A DNA stretch of 34,602 nt from Occallatibacter sp. Lineage in GTDB: Bacteria; Acidobacteriota; Terriglobia; Terriglobales; Acidobacteriaceae. The DNA is taken from assembly GCA_031296165.1 (NCBI GenBank), contig JARLGF010000154.1, positions 1 to 34,602 on the forward strand. The letters run 5' to 3'. The translations under genes and the position numbers were made by a program. Every line of letters starts with the position of its first letter. Position 1 is the first letter of the stretch. Shown piece by piece: positions 16,346-24,382 of this stretch. A model generated the notes under the pieces. It worked only from the letters and a program-made list of their open reading frames with translations. It did no database searches and was not told where the DNA came from.

Positions 16346-17563
16346 ATGCAACCGATGAACAATATACCCGCCCGTGGCGGGTTGAACTATGACGAAACCC
16401 CCTTCCTTGCCATCTGGGAGATCACGCAATCCTGCGACCTGGCCTGCAAACACTGCCGCGCCGCGGCCCAGCCGATTGCCCACCCGGACGAGTTGACCAA
16501 CGCCGAAGGCAAGAAGCTGATCGACCAGATCGCCGAGATGCACATTCCCATCTTTGTGTTTACCGGCGGCGACCCGCTCAAGCGCAAGGACGTGTTCGAG
16601 CTGATCCGCTATGCGGCGGACAAGGGCGTGCAGGTGGCCGTGACGCCCAGCGCCACGCCGCTGCTGACGCGCGAAGCCATGTTCAAGATGAAGGAAGCCG
16701 GTCTGGTCCGGCTGGGCATTTCGCTCGACGGCTCGACGCCGGAGATTCACGACACTTTCCGCGGCCTTCCCGGCGCGTGGGCGCGGACAATCCAGGCAAT
16801 CGAGTGGGCCAACGAGGCGGGCATTCCCATCCAGGTGCACACCACCATCAGCCGCCACAACGCCAAGGATCTTGACAATCTGTGCGCCTTGTTCGAGAAG
16901 CTGGCCATCGTAATGTGGAATGTGTTTTTCCTGGTTCCCGTGGGGCGCGGCCAGCTTGGCGACCTGCTGAGCGGCGAAGAGTTTGAGGAAGTCTTCGGCA
17001 AGATCTACGAGTTGTCGCACCGGGTGAACTTCCAGATCAAGACCACCGAGGCAATGCACTACCGGCGCTACCTGCTGCAGAACAATCTGGAAGAGCGGAA
17101 GATGGGGCACGGGCACGGACATCCGGGCAGCAGTGCGGCAGCGGCTTATGAGCCGGGAGCGCCGACCGCCGATGCCAAGACCCGCACCGCAAGCTGGACC
17201 ACGCGCCGGGTGAACGACGGCAAGGGCTTCATGTTCATTTCGCACGTGGGCAATGTTTATCCCAGCGGCTTCCTGCCGATTCATGCGGGGAACGTGAGGG
17301 AGACGCCGCTGGCCGAAATTTACCGCGAGGCGCCAATCTTCAAGTCGCTGCGGGATACCAGCAAGCTGGAAGGCAAGTGCGGAGCCTGCGAGTACAAGGA
17401 GATTTGCGGCGGTTCACGGGCGCGGGCCTATGCGCTCACCGGCGATCCGCTGGCGCAGGAGCCCTGCTGCATCTACCAGCCGAAGAACTGGGACCCGGAA
17501 CTGGAACACGCGGCCGAGGCTTTCCGGGTGAAGGAGCCTGCGGGAACGCTGGTTACGCTGTAA
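16346..17563 (+). CDS. Radical SAM/SPASM protein (TIGR04053-type, AhbD/NirJ-like)
   Basis: 405 residues, ATG 16346 with GGAGG 5 bases upstream. The [4Fe-4S]-SAM cluster motif is C30-DLA-C34-KH-C37. TGGDPL (about 73-78), SLDGSTPEIHD and the C-terminal SPASM region KCGACEYKEICGG plus a terminal Cys pair (PCC) follow. This arrangement is that of radical SAM proteins related to heme-biosynthesis enzymes AhbD and NirJ and of the TIGR04053 group; I cannot decide the exact substrate. A His-rich, low-complexity insert (GHGHGHPGSSAAAAYEPG, about 252-269) lies between the core and SPASM. Neighbours cydAB and the heme oxidase gene support a heme or respiratory link. It is convergent with cydB, separated by a bidirectional terminator. 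Confidence 0.82.
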   Translation: MQPMNNIPARGGLNYDETPFLAIWEITQSCDLACKHCRAAAQPIAHPDELTNAEGKKLIDQIAEMHIPIFVFTGGDPLKRKDVFELIRYAADKGVQVAVTPSATPLLTREAMFKMKEAGLVRLGISLDGSTPEIHDTFRGLPGAWARTIQAIEWANEAGIPIQVHTTISRHNAKDLDNLCALFEKLAIVMWNVFFLVPVGRGQLGDLLSGEEFEEVFGKIYELSHRVNFQIKTTEAMHYRRYLLQNNLEERKMGHGHGHPGSSAAAAYEPGAPTADAKTRTASWTTRRVNDGKGFMFISHVGNVYPSGFLPIHAGNVRETPLAEIYREAPIFKSLRDTSKLEGKCGACEYKEICGGSRARAYALTGDPLAQEPCCIYQPKNWDPELEHAAEAFRVKEPAGTLVTL

Positions 17564-17601
17564 GAGCAGGACGGCTATAAGAAAACAAGATGTGCAAGAG
17601 A

Positions 17602-17647
17602 AATGGGCAGGCAGTTCGGACCACTGGTCCCGATCTGTCTGCCCATT
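17602..17647. terminator. Bidirectional terminator between the radical SAM gene and cydB
   Basis: Near-perfect inverted repeat AATGGGCAGGCAG.TCGG.ACC / GGTCCCGATCTGTCTGCCCATT around a 3-base loop. A-rich sequence on the left and TTTT on the right fit termination in both directions of the two convergent genes. Confidence 0.7.
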
Positions 17648-17678
17648 TTGCGCTTAGGCTTCGATTTTCCGCAGGCTG

Positions 17679-18722
17679 TCAGTGCCCGGCGGAGCTCAGG
17701 TCCACCTTGCCGCGGAACTTGCTGTAGACAAAGACGATGTAGCAGGCAGCGAGAGCCATGCCGAAGCTCCACCAGACCAGGCCCACGGCCAGCGTGTGCG
17801 GGCCGGAGATGGCGTTCTGGAGAGTGATGTTGCGGTCCGCGCCCGTGGTGGCGGGCAGCAGCGTGGGATACAGACCCCAGCAGGCCCCGGCCAGCATGAA
17901 GAACAGATACAGGCAGGAGCAGAGGAAGGCTTTCACCGGCTGGGCCTTGCGGTTCAGCAGCCAGATGCCGGCCAGCGAGGCGATTACGCCTGCCGGCACT
18001 ACAAACGTAAACGGGTAATTGAAGTAGTTGTAGAGGCTGGCGGGACGGACGGCGATGGTGGCGACTAGGCTGACCACGGTGAGGGCTGCCAGCACCAGCC
18101 AGAGCGGGGTAACGATGCGGCGGGCGCGCTGGGCGAGATCGCCGGAAACTTTGATGGTCAACCAGAGCGCTCCGTGCAGGGTGAGCGCTACCAGAGCCAC
18201 CAGGCCGCCGATGACCGTATACCAATCCAGAATGCCGGGCTGGACGCCGGGCTGCCAGTTGGTCCACAGGGGCAGGAAGAAGTAGCCGTCTGCCTGCAGC
18301 GGAACGCCGCGGAGCACATTGGCCAGAGCTGCGCCAAAGAAGATGGTGAGCAAAACGCTGGCCAGGCCGAAGACGCCGTCCAGCAGCGCGCGCCACACGC
18401 CCACCTCCACGTGATTGCGCAGTTCCAGGCTGATGCCGCGCAGGATCAGCAGCCAGAGAACAATCATGAGCGGCAGATAAAAGCCGCTGAAGGCCGAGGC
18501 GTAAAGCAGCGGAAAGGCAAAGTAAAGCGTGCCGCCGCCGGCCAGCAGCCAGACTTCGTTGCCGTCCCAGACCGGGCCGATGCTGGCCAGCGCGGCCTTG
18601 CGCTCCGCCTCGGTGCGGACTAGAAACAGGTGAAGAACGCCCACGCCGAGATCGAATCCGTCGAGTACAACGTAGCCGACGATCATCACCGCAACCAGCC
18701 AGAACCAGATGAAACCCATCAT
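17679..18722 (-). CDS. cydB: Cytochrome bd quinol oxidase subunit II
   Basis: 347 residues from ATG 18722; AGAGGG lies about 9 bases upstream. The frame continues further upstream but only through a repeat element. The N-terminus FIWFWLVAVMIVGYVVLDGFDLGVG is the family signature, followed by WDGNEVWLLAGGGTLYFAFP and about eight further membrane segments, with SLELRNHVEVGVWRALLD in between. It pairs with CydA to reduce oxygen to water using quinol in the cytoplasmic membrane, with high oxygen affinity. It is downstream of cydA with a 90-base gap that contains a hairpin repeat, unlike the tight spacing usual for cydAB. No cydX-like small gene is seen after it. Confidence 0.95.
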   Translation of the reverse strand: MMGFIWFWLVAVMIVGYVVLDGFDLGVGVLHLFLVRTEAERKAALASIGPVWDGNEVWLLAGGGTLYFAFPLLYASAFSGFYLPLMIVLWLLILRGISLELRNHVEVGVWRALLDGVFGLASVLLTIFFGAALANVLRGVPLQADGYFFLPLWTNWQPGVQPGILDWYTVIGGLVALVALTLHGALWLTIKVSGDLAQRARRIVTPLWLVLAALTVVSLVATIAVRPASLYNYFNYPFTFVVPAGVIASLAGIWLLNRKAQPVKAFLCSCLYLFFMLAGACWGLYPTLLPATTGADRNITLQNAISGPHTLAVGLVWWSFGMALAACYIVFVYSKFRGKVDLSSAGH

Positions 18723-18762
18723 GACGAAAACCCTCTTGGACGACGGTGGAGATATTTGGAAT

Positions 18763-18800
18763 CCCACCCTTTCCGCGATGAATCTGCGGAAAGGATGCAC
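18763..18800. repeat. REP-like hairpin repeat between cydA and cydB
   Basis: CCCACCCTTTCCGC (18763-18776), loop, GCGGAAAGGATGCAC (18786-18800), with a 9-bp stem CCTTTCCGC/GCGGAAAGG. The same frame of sequence, CCCACCCTTTC...GAAAGGATG, recurs between trpB and trpA at 26090-26125, so it is a dispersed element and not only an operon terminator. Confidence 0.65.
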
Positions 18801-18812
18801 ACCTCTATTGCA

Positions 18813-20144
18813 TCAATCGGCGTGAACTGCCGGCTCCGGACCGCTGCTGATTTCGCGGTAGATCAGAACAGTGAACAGCAGGCCCATCAGCGCGTAAAGC
18901 CCCATGAAGCCGAGCAGCGTGAACAGGCCGTTGCTGGCCGACACGGTGTTCGAGTAGCCCTCGCTGGTGCGCATCAAACCGTAAATGAGCCAGGGCTGAC
19001 GGCCCAGTTCCGCAGTCATCCATCCGGCGGTGTTGGCGATATAGGGCAAGGGAAAGCTGAGCAGCAGCGCCCACAGAACCAGGCGCGTATTTTCAAGCCG
19101 CTTCCGCCACAGCAGAAACGCGGAAACAACCATCAGCAACACAAACCAGGTTCCGAGTCCAGCCATGATGTGGTAGGCGTAAAAGAGCAGCGGCAGCGCG
19201 GTGGGCCACTGGTCCTGCGGGAACTGGTCCAGGCCCTTCACCTCGGCCTTGGTGGTTCCGTAGATCAGAAAGCTCAACGCATCGTTGATGACGATGGGGT
19301 TGTCGATCTGGCCGGTTAACTCGTTGGGCTGACCCATCAGCACCATGCCCGCGCCGGCCTCTGTCTTGAACAGGCCCTCCATGCCGGCCATCGCCACCGG
19401 CTGATTGCGCGCTACATATTTGCCGTGCATATCGCCAGTGGGAAAGATGATGAGGATGGTGGAAACGAGACCGGCAATAACGCCCACCTTCAGAAAGATG
19501 CGCCCATAGGCCTGGCGCCGATTCTCCAGCAGGTAAAACGCCCCCACGGCAGCCATCACAAATGAGCCGGTAACCACCGCGCCGGTCATATTGTGCGCAT
19601 ACTGCAGTAAGCCCCAGGGGTTCAGCATCAGTTGCCAGAAGCTAAGCACCTGAAACTGGCCGTTGGGCAGGCGGTCGAAGGCGACCGGATGTTGCATCCA
19701 GGCGTCGGTGACAATGATGAAGAATCCGGAGATCCACGAGCCCACAAACACCATCACCGCCGAGAACCAGTGCATCAGTTTGGAGATGCGCTTTTCGCCA
19801 TAGAGAAACAGGCCCAGGAACGCCGACTCCAGAAAGAAGCTGAAAACGCCTTCCATGGCCAGCGGCTGGCCGATGACGCCGCCGGAGAGCCGGGAGAAGC
19901 GCGCCCAGTTGGTGCCGAACTCGAACTCCATGGGAATACCGGTGACCACGCCGAAGACAAAGTTGATGGCGAAGATGCGCCCCCAGAAGCGGGCCGCGCG
20001 GTCCCACTGTTCGCTGCCGGTGCGGAGCGCGACCGACTTCAGCACCACGATCAGCAGGGCAAGGCCCATGGTGAGCTGGGGAAACAGATAGTGGAAGGTG
20101 ATGGTAAAAGCAAAGTGCAGGCGGTGGATCAGCTCAGGTGTCAT
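18813..20144 (-). CDS. cydA: Cytochrome bd quinol oxidase subunit I
   Basis: 443 residues, shorter than the 522 of E. coli, so it belongs to the short Q-loop type. Heme ligands are visible: H18 in FTITFHYLFPQ (heme b595/d region), E98 and E106 in LAMEGVFSFFLES, H184 in QYAHNMTGAVVTG and M376 in GWMTAELGRQPW (heme b558). The Q-loop keeps the Glu of MEGLF (E256) but has Ala (A251) where E. coli has Lys252. The protein oxidises quinol and reduces oxygen in the membrane, typically under low oxygen or stress. A perfect CRP/FNR-type palindrome lies 131 bases upstream of the start, shared with the divergent heme oxidase gene. Transcribed toward cydB. Confidence 0.97.
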   Translation of the reverse strand: MTPELIHRLHFAFTITFHYLFPQLTMGLALLIVVLKSVALRTGSEQWDRAARFWGRIFAINFVFGVVTGIPMEFEFGTNWARFSRLSGGVIGQPLAMEGVFSFFLESAFLGLFLYGEKRISKLMHWFSAVMVFVGSWISGFFIIVTDAWMQHPVAFDRLPNGQFQVLSFWQLMLNPWGLLQYAHNMTGAVVTGSFVMAAVGAFYLLENRRQAYGRIFLKVGVIAGLVSTILIIFPTGDMHGKYVARNQPVAMAGMEGLFKTEAGAGMVLMGQPNELTGQIDNPIVINDALSFLIYGTTKAEVKGLDQFPQDQWPTALPLLFYAYHIMAGLGTWFVLLMVVSAFLLWRKRLENTRLVLWALLLSFPLPYIANTAGWMTAELGRQPWLIYGLMRTSEGYSNTVSASNGLFTLLGFMGLYALMGLLFTVLIYREISSGPEPAVHAD

Positions 20145-20274
20145 TCAGGGCCTCTGGTTGCGGAACGTACGCGGGGAAAGCGGAACAGGGCGACAAAGCC
20201 TCAGACGAGAGCGATTATAGACCTGCTGGAACCATGATGATAGGAAAGGCCGTGGGCTCCATAATAGCTTTTCC

Positions 20275-20290
20275 TGTGATTTAAATCACA
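20275..20290. promoter_or_regulatory. Perfect CRP/FNR-type palindrome between cydA and the heme oxidase gene
   Basis: TGTGATTTAAATCACA is a perfect 16-base palindrome of the form TGTGA-N6-TCACA, which also contains TGAT-N4-ATCA. It is almost exactly midway: 130 bases from the cydA start and 126 from the oxidase start. Control of both genes by one CRP/FNR-family protein is likely. Confidence 0.75.
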
Positions 20291-20324
20291 TGCAGCGCAG
20301 GGCCTGATGCTTGATCCTGATTCT

Positions 20325-20343
20325 GCAAGGGAACAACCCTTGC
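20325..20343. promoter_or_regulatory. Small perfect inverted repeat upstream of the heme oxidase gene
   Basis: GCAAGGG-AACAA-CCCTTGC, 7-bp arms, 73 bases before the start at 20417. It could be a second operator or an RNA leader hairpin; nothing more can be said. Confidence 0.35.
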
Positions 20344-20416
20344 GCGGCTGAAAGATTCCCCTGCAACACCTGCTCGATTAGCCGTAAATTACTGTAATGA
20401 TGAGATGAGGTCAACG

Positions 20417-21886
20417 ATGCGGACTGCAATCATTGGTGGTGGCATTGCGGGTCTGGCGGCTGCCTATGAGCTGGAAAAGGCTCGGGCGGCAGACGCGGAG
20501 GTGGAGTACACGCTGTTTGAATCGCGCGACAGGCTGGGCGGTTCCTTATCTTCGGAAATTGTGAACGGCGCAGTGCTGGAGCGGGGCCCGGATTCCTTCT
20601 TGACCGAAAAGCCCTCGGCCATCGAGTTGTGCCGCGAACTGGGACTGGGCCCGGATCTTCTGCCTTCGAACGACGCGGCCCGCAAGACGTACATCCTGGT
20701 GCACAACCGGCTGATCGCCCTGCCTGACGGGCTCATGTTCCTGGTGCCCACCAGGCTGATTCCCACAGCGCTCACGCGGCTGTTCAGCCTGACCACCAAA
20801 ATACGCATGGGGCTGGAACTGTTGCTCCCGCCGCGCCCTAGCGGGCTGCCCGACGAAGCTGTGGCGGCGCTGGTAAAGCGGCACTTTGGCTCCGAGGCCG
20901 TCGACCGGCTGGCCGATCCGCTGCTCTCTGGCATTTACGGCGGAGACGCCGCGCAACTCAGTGCGCGTACCGTTTTGCCCGGACTGGTGAAGATGGAGAG
21001 TGAATACGGCTCGCTCACCCGCGGCATGTTGGCGGCGCACCGCAAGATGCGCGCCATGGCAAAGGCCTCCGCAAAAGCGAAGGGACAGGGCCAGGCTCCG
21101 GCAGGCGCACGGCCGGCGCCGCGATCGATTTTTACGTCGTTGCGCGGCGGAATGCAGCAGTTGATCGACGCCCTGACGGCGCGGCTTGATCCGGCCTCGG
21201 TGCGGCTGGCCACGCCGGTAAGCTCAATCGAAAAGTCTGCGCATGGCTGGAGGGTTAAGGCTGACGGAAGAACGGAGATTTACGATGCTGTGATTTTGGC
21301 CTCGCCCGCCTGGGCCGCCGGCGTGCTGCTCGCCCCGGTTGACGCGGCGCTGGGCGAGGACCTGAGCGCCATTCCCTACTCATCGTCGATCACCGTCAAC
21401 ATGGTCTACGACGAGGCGAAGCTGGGACCGCTGCCGGAGGGGTTCGGTTTTCTGATTCCGGCCGTCGAGGGGCGCGCCATGCTGGCCTGTACCTTTGTCC
21501 ACCGCAAGTTCCTGGGGCGCACGCCGCCGGGAAAGGCGGTTTTCCGGGCCTTCCTGGGGGGCATGAAGAACGAGGGCCTGCTGGCCGAGAGCGACGAAGC
21601 CCTGGTAGCCACCGTGCGCCGGGAGCTGAAAGAGATTCTGGGGATTGAAACCGAGCCGGAGCATACGCAGGTTTCGCGCTGGCGGCGGGCCATGGCGCAG
21701 TACGCCGTGGGCCACCAGGAGCGCATTGCCCGCATTGCCGCACGCGTGGCCACGCTCCCCGGGCTGCGCCTGGCCGGAAACGCGTACGACGGCATCGGCA
21801 TTCCCGACTGCATCCGCCTCGGCCGCAAGGCAGCGCGGGAACTGGTGGCAGCAGCCGAGCAGCAGCCTGTAGCTCCCAGCCTCTAG
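20417..21886 (+). CDS. hemY: Protoporphyrinogen/coproporphyrinogen oxidase (FAD-dependent)
   Basis: 489 residues from ATG 20417, chosen over ATG 20405 because GAGG is 6 bases upstream and the FAD motif begins at once. AIIGGGIAGLAAAYELEK is the dinucleotide-binding fold; ESRDRLGG follows; ERGPDSFLTEKPSA is the signature of the family; and the C-terminal LPGLRLAGNAYDGIGIPDCI is the second FAD motif. It oxidises protoporphyrinogen IX or coproporphyrinogen III late in heme synthesis; which of the two cannot be decided here. An Ala/Lys/Gly-rich insert (about 214-237) is unusual. The shared palindrome with cydA implies coordinated expression of heme supply and the heme-containing oxidase. Confidence 0.92.
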   Translation: MRTAIIGGGIAGLAAAYELEKARAADAEVEYTLFESRDRLGGSLSSEIVNGAVLERGPDSFLTEKPSAIELCRELGLGPDLLPSNDAARKTYILVHNRLIALPDGLMFLVPTRLIPTALTRLFSLTTKIRMGLELLLPPRPSGLPDEAVAALVKRHFGSEAVDRLADPLLSGIYGGDAAQLSARTVLPGLVKMESEYGSLTRGMLAAHRKMRAMAKASAKAKGQGQAPAGARPAPRSIFTSLRGGMQQLIDALTARLDPASVRLATPVSSIEKSAHGWRVKADGRTEIYDAVILASPAWAAGVLLAPVDAALGEDLSAIPYSSSITVNMVYDEAKLGPLPEGFGFLIPAVEGRAMLACTFVHRKFLGRTPPGKAVFRAFLGGMKNEGLLAESDEALVATVRRELKEILGIETEPEHTQVSRWRRAMAQYAVGHQERIARIAARVATLPGLRLAGNAYDGIGIPDCIRLGRKAARELVAAAEQQPVAPSL

Positions 21887-21998
21887 CACCTATCGCGGCG
21901 CCACCGACGACGGATGATTGCTGTCGTGGAGAACCGTGCTGCTGGCTTTCAGTCCATCGCAGCGTAGCACGGGATTGCCCGTATACTTGACGCAAAGT

Positions 21999-22823
21999 AT
22001 GACGACTCAAGCGGACACAATTCTCACCACCATCCTGGCTTCCACGCGGAACACGGTTGCCGCGGCAAAAACGCGCGTGCCGCTGGCTGAACTGGAGCAG
22101 CGTGCTACGCTTCACCGGCCTCGCGGCTGGGCGGGTGCTCTGCGGCTGAAGGCTGCCACCGGGCCGGCAGTGATCGCCGAGATCAAGAAAGCCTCGCCCT
22201 CGAAAGGGTTGATCCGCGCGGACTTTGACGTTGAGTGGCTGGCCCGGCGCTACCGGGCGGGCGGCGCGGCGGCGCTCTCCGTGCTTACCGACGAGCCGTT
22301 CTTCCAGGGCAGCCTGCGCAACCTGGAACTGGCCTCGGCTGCGGTTCCGCTACCCTGCCTGCGCAAGGATTTCATGGTGGACGAGTACCAGATTGTGGAG
22401 GCGCGCGCGCACCGGGCAGACGCCATCCTGCTCATCGCCGCCGCGCTCGGCAATGCCGAAATGCGCCACCTGTCCGAGGTTGCCAAGGGCTTCTCGCTTG
22501 ACGTGCTGGTGGAGGTGCATACGGGCGAGGAACTGGATCGCGTTCTGGACTCGCTGGGCCAGAGCGGCGCGGACGCCATCGGCGTAAACAACCGCAACCT
22601 GAAGACCTTTGACGTAAGCCTGGAAACCGCACTGGCATTGGTTGAACGCATTCCGGCGAATGTGGTGCGTGTGGCGGAGAGCGGGATTTCCGCCCCGGAA
22701 GACATCTCCCGTTTGCGCAAGGCCGGGTTTGACGCGTTCCTGATTGGCGAGAGCCTGATGCGGCAAGCGGACCCAGGCGCGGCGCTGGCGGCGCTGCTGG
22801 CAGGCACAGAGGTAAGGCCATGA
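21999..22823 (+). CDS. trpC: Indole-3-glycerol phosphate synthase
   Basis: 274 residues from ATG 21999. Closes the indole ring from CdRP in tryptophan synthesis. Conserved motifs: VIAEIKKASPSKGLI (about 58-72, with the catalytic Glu/Lys), LSVLTDEPFFQGSL, PCLRKDFMVDEYQI with the catalytic Lys, VEVHTGEEL, IGVNNRNLKTFDV and VAESGISAPEDI. The start lacks a ribosome site; a TATACT box ends 11 bases upstream, suggesting a very short leader. The frame runs further upstream but without family similarity. It overlaps trpF by 4 bases (ATGA). trpE, trpG and trpD are not in the window. Confidence 0.95.
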   Translation: MTTQADTILTTILASTRNTVAAAKTRVPLAELEQRATLHRPRGWAGALRLKAATGPAVIAEIKKASPSKGLIRADFDVEWLARRYRAGGAAALSVLTDEPFFQGSLRNLELASAAVPLPCLRKDFMVDEYQIVEARAHRADAILLIAAALGNAEMRHLSEVAKGFSLDVLVEVHTGEELDRVLDSLGQSGADAIGVNNRNLKTFDVSLETALALVERIPANVVRVAESGISAPEDISRLRKAGFDAFLIGESLMRQADPGAALAALLAGTEVRP

Positions 22824-23485
22824 GTTTGTGGATCAAAATCTGCGCCAACACCTCGCTGGAGGACGCGCTGCTGGCTGTTGAAGCCGGAGCCGATGCGGTG
22901 GGGTTTGTGTTTGCGCCAAGCCCGCGGCGGGTGACGGCGGCGCAGGTGGTGGCCATCACGCCGCATCTGCCCGCAACCGCGGAGAAGATCGGCGTGTTTG
23001 TGGACGCCGCGCTGGACGAGATTGAAGCCACGGTGCGCGCCTGTGGGCTGACCGGCGTGCAACTGCATTTCAATGCGGAGCCGGAGTTGCCGGCAAAGCT
23101 GCGCGAGCGGTTGGGACCGGAGATCCGGACGCTGCGCGTAGTGCACTTTGGCGCTGGGGATCTGGTTGCCGAAGAGATTGCACGGCACGCCGGGAACCCG
23201 CATGTGGATGGGGTGCTGGTGGACTCGCGCACGGCTGCGGCGGTGGGCGGCACGGGCGTAGCGTTCGACTGGGTCGAGGCGCGGAAGACGGTGTTTGGCG
23301 ATGCGGGAAGACTGAAGCTGATTGCCGCGGGCGGGCTGAGTCCGGCGAATGTGGCGGAGGCGATTGCCGCGCTGCGGCCCTGGGGCGTGGATGTGGTCTC
23401 CGGCGTAGAAGCCGCACCGGGACGCAAGGATGCCGCTAAAGTGCGGGAGTTTGTGGCACGGGCGCGGGCGGCCGTGCGCGGATGA
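22820..23485 (+). CDS. trpF: Phosphoribosylanthranilate isomerase
   Basis: 221 residues. Converts PRA to CdRP, the step before TrpC. KICAN at the N-terminus carries the catalytic Cys8 (the usual KICG has Ala instead of Gly), GFVFAPSPRRVT follows, and VDGVLVDS holds the catalytic Asp (about 135). The C-terminal phosphate-binding part LIAAGGLSPANVAEAI and GVDVVSGVEAAPGRKD is typical. ATG 22820 overlaps trpC's stop, so translation is coupled. The natural next gene, trpB, is 1.25 kb away because a toxin-antitoxin module lies between them. Confidence 0.94.
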   Translation: MSLWIKICANTSLEDALLAVEAGADAVGFVFAPSPRRVTAAQVVAITPHLPATAEKIGVFVDAALDEIEATVRACGLTGVQLHFNAEPELPAKLRERLGPEIRTLRVVHFGAGDLVAEEIARHAGNPHVDGVLVDSRTAAAVGGTGVAFDWVEARKTVFGDAGRLKLIAAGGLSPANVAEAIAALRPWGVDVVSGVEAAPGRKDAAKVREFVARARAAVRG

Positions 23486-23544
23486 ACGAAACGCTCGCTT
23501 ATAGGGTGCGGTTTTACTGCCATTTGAGAAATCGAGACCTGGGC

Positions 23545-23582
23545 ACCCGGCGGATCGCGCGTAAGGGAACTACCCGCTGGGT
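23545..23582. repeat. Inverted repeat after trpF
   Basis: ACCCGGCGG (23545-23553) / CCGCTGGGT (23574-23582), 9-bp stem with one G-T pair and a 20-base loop, no T-run. It may partly terminate trpCF transcription before the toxin gene or mark the insertion border. Confidence 0.35.
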
Positions 23583-23615
23583 GATTGAGTTCGCGCACGA
23601 AATGCTCATGCCCTG

Positions 23616-23643
23616 TTGCGCATAATGCTCTATGTGGCATAAT
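23616..23643 (+). promoter_or_regulatory. Possible promoter and operator of the toxin-antitoxin module
   Basis: TTGCGC (23616-23621), 16 bases, CATAAT (23638-23643); the box ends 6 bases before ATG 23650, which fits a leaderless transcript. CATAAT also occurs at 23621-23626 and AATGCTC at 23601-23607 and 23624-23630; such direct repeats could bind the XRE proteins. Confidence 0.4.
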
Positions 23644-23649
23644 CATCTT

Positions 23650-23997
23650 ATGAATTGGTCCGCCTCCTTCCATCCGAAGTTCAGGGAAGAGGTTGAAGAA
23701 CTGCCAGAGGCGGTGCAGGACGGATTAGCCGCCGCCCTCGCGCCACTTCGGAAATTCGGACCATCCTTGGGACGGCCCGACGTCGACACGCTGAATGGAT
23801 CGAAGTACGCGAACATGAAAGAACTTCGTTTCAGAGCGGATGGGGGCGTCTGGCGCGTCGCTTTCGCCTTTGACCCGCGGCGCAATGCAATTCTGCTTGT
23901 CGCCGGAGACAAAGCTGGCGTAAGCAAAGCTAAATTCTACAAACGGCTGATCGAAAGGGCCGATTCGCGGTACAAGGAACACCTCGACGACCTTTAA
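23650..23997 (+). CDS. Gp49/HigB-type toxin (RelE/ParE superfamily)
   Basis: 115 residues from ATG 23650; an in-frame ATG 23632 is upstream of the -10 box and less likely. The family pattern is complete: WSASFHPKFREEVEELPEAV, GPSLGRPDVDTLNGSKYANM, KELRFRADGGVWRVAFAFDP, LVAGDKAG and FYKRLIERADSRYKEHLDDL. Toxins of this group usually cut ribosome-bound mRNA and are neutralised by an XRE-type antitoxin encoded downstream. No ribosome site precedes the start, consistent with leaderless or weak translation of the toxin. The module interrupts the trp cluster between trpF and trpB, in the same direction, so trpBA may depend on read-through from it. Confidence 0.9.
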   Translation: MNWSASFHPKFREEVEELPEAVQDGLAAALAPLRKFGPSLGRPDVDTLNGSKYANMKELRFRADGGVWRVAFAFDPRRNAILLVAGDKAGVSKAKFYKRLIERADSRYKEHLDDL

Positions 23998-24015
23998 CCA
24001 AGAGGAGCGGCTACG

Positions 24016-24366
24016 ATGCGTGGAATGATTTCAGTTGATGACTGGATTGCCACTTTGCCGATTGAGCGGCAAAAGGCTATTGAAGCGAGGGGAAAAGAGT
24101 TGATCGCCAAGGTGGAGCGGCGCATGACCCTGGCAGAACTGCGCAAGGGACGTAAGATCAGCCAGGCAACGGTTGCGGAGGCTCTGGGAATCGGACAGAT
24201 GCAGATTTCGCGGCTGGAGAAGCGCAAAGACCCACGCCTCTCCACGATGGCGCGCACCGTGGCGGCAATGGGTGGGCACCTGACGATGATCGCGACCTTC
24301 CCCGACCAGGAGCCGGTTGTGCTTGTGGCTTCGCAAGAGAAGCCGCGCCGCCGGAAGACTGCCTGA
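24016..24366 (+). CDS. XRE-family antitoxin / transcriptional regulator
   Basis: 116 residues, ATG 24016 with AGGAG upstream, 18 bases after the toxin stop. An N-terminal helical part (VDDWIATLPIERQKAIEARG, about 7-26) is followed by a helix-turn-helix: MTLAELRKGRKISQATVAEALGIGQMQISRLEKR (about 37-70), then LSTMARTVAAMGGHLTMIA. This is the organisation of antitoxins that pair with RelE/Gp49 toxins: they bind the toxin and repress the operon. The C-terminal segment ends EKPRRRKTA, a basic tail. It could be the true partner of the toxin, or the second XRE protein could be. Confidence 0.88.
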   Translation: MRGMISVDDWIATLPIERQKAIEARGKELIAKVERRMTLAELRKGRKISQATVAEALGIGQMQISRLEKRKDPRLSTMARTVAAMGGHLTMIATFPDQEPVVLVASQEKPRRRKTA

Positions 24367-24382
24367 TCCGGGAGTTGAATTC

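Noticed and set aside
16253..17284. 343-codon minus-strand frame
   Set aside because: Antisense to the radical SAM gene, whose cluster cysteines and SPASM motif are unambiguous.
18723..18800. Longer N-terminus of CydB
   Set aside because: The extra codons cover the hairpin repeat; the family normally starts at the FIWFWL segment.
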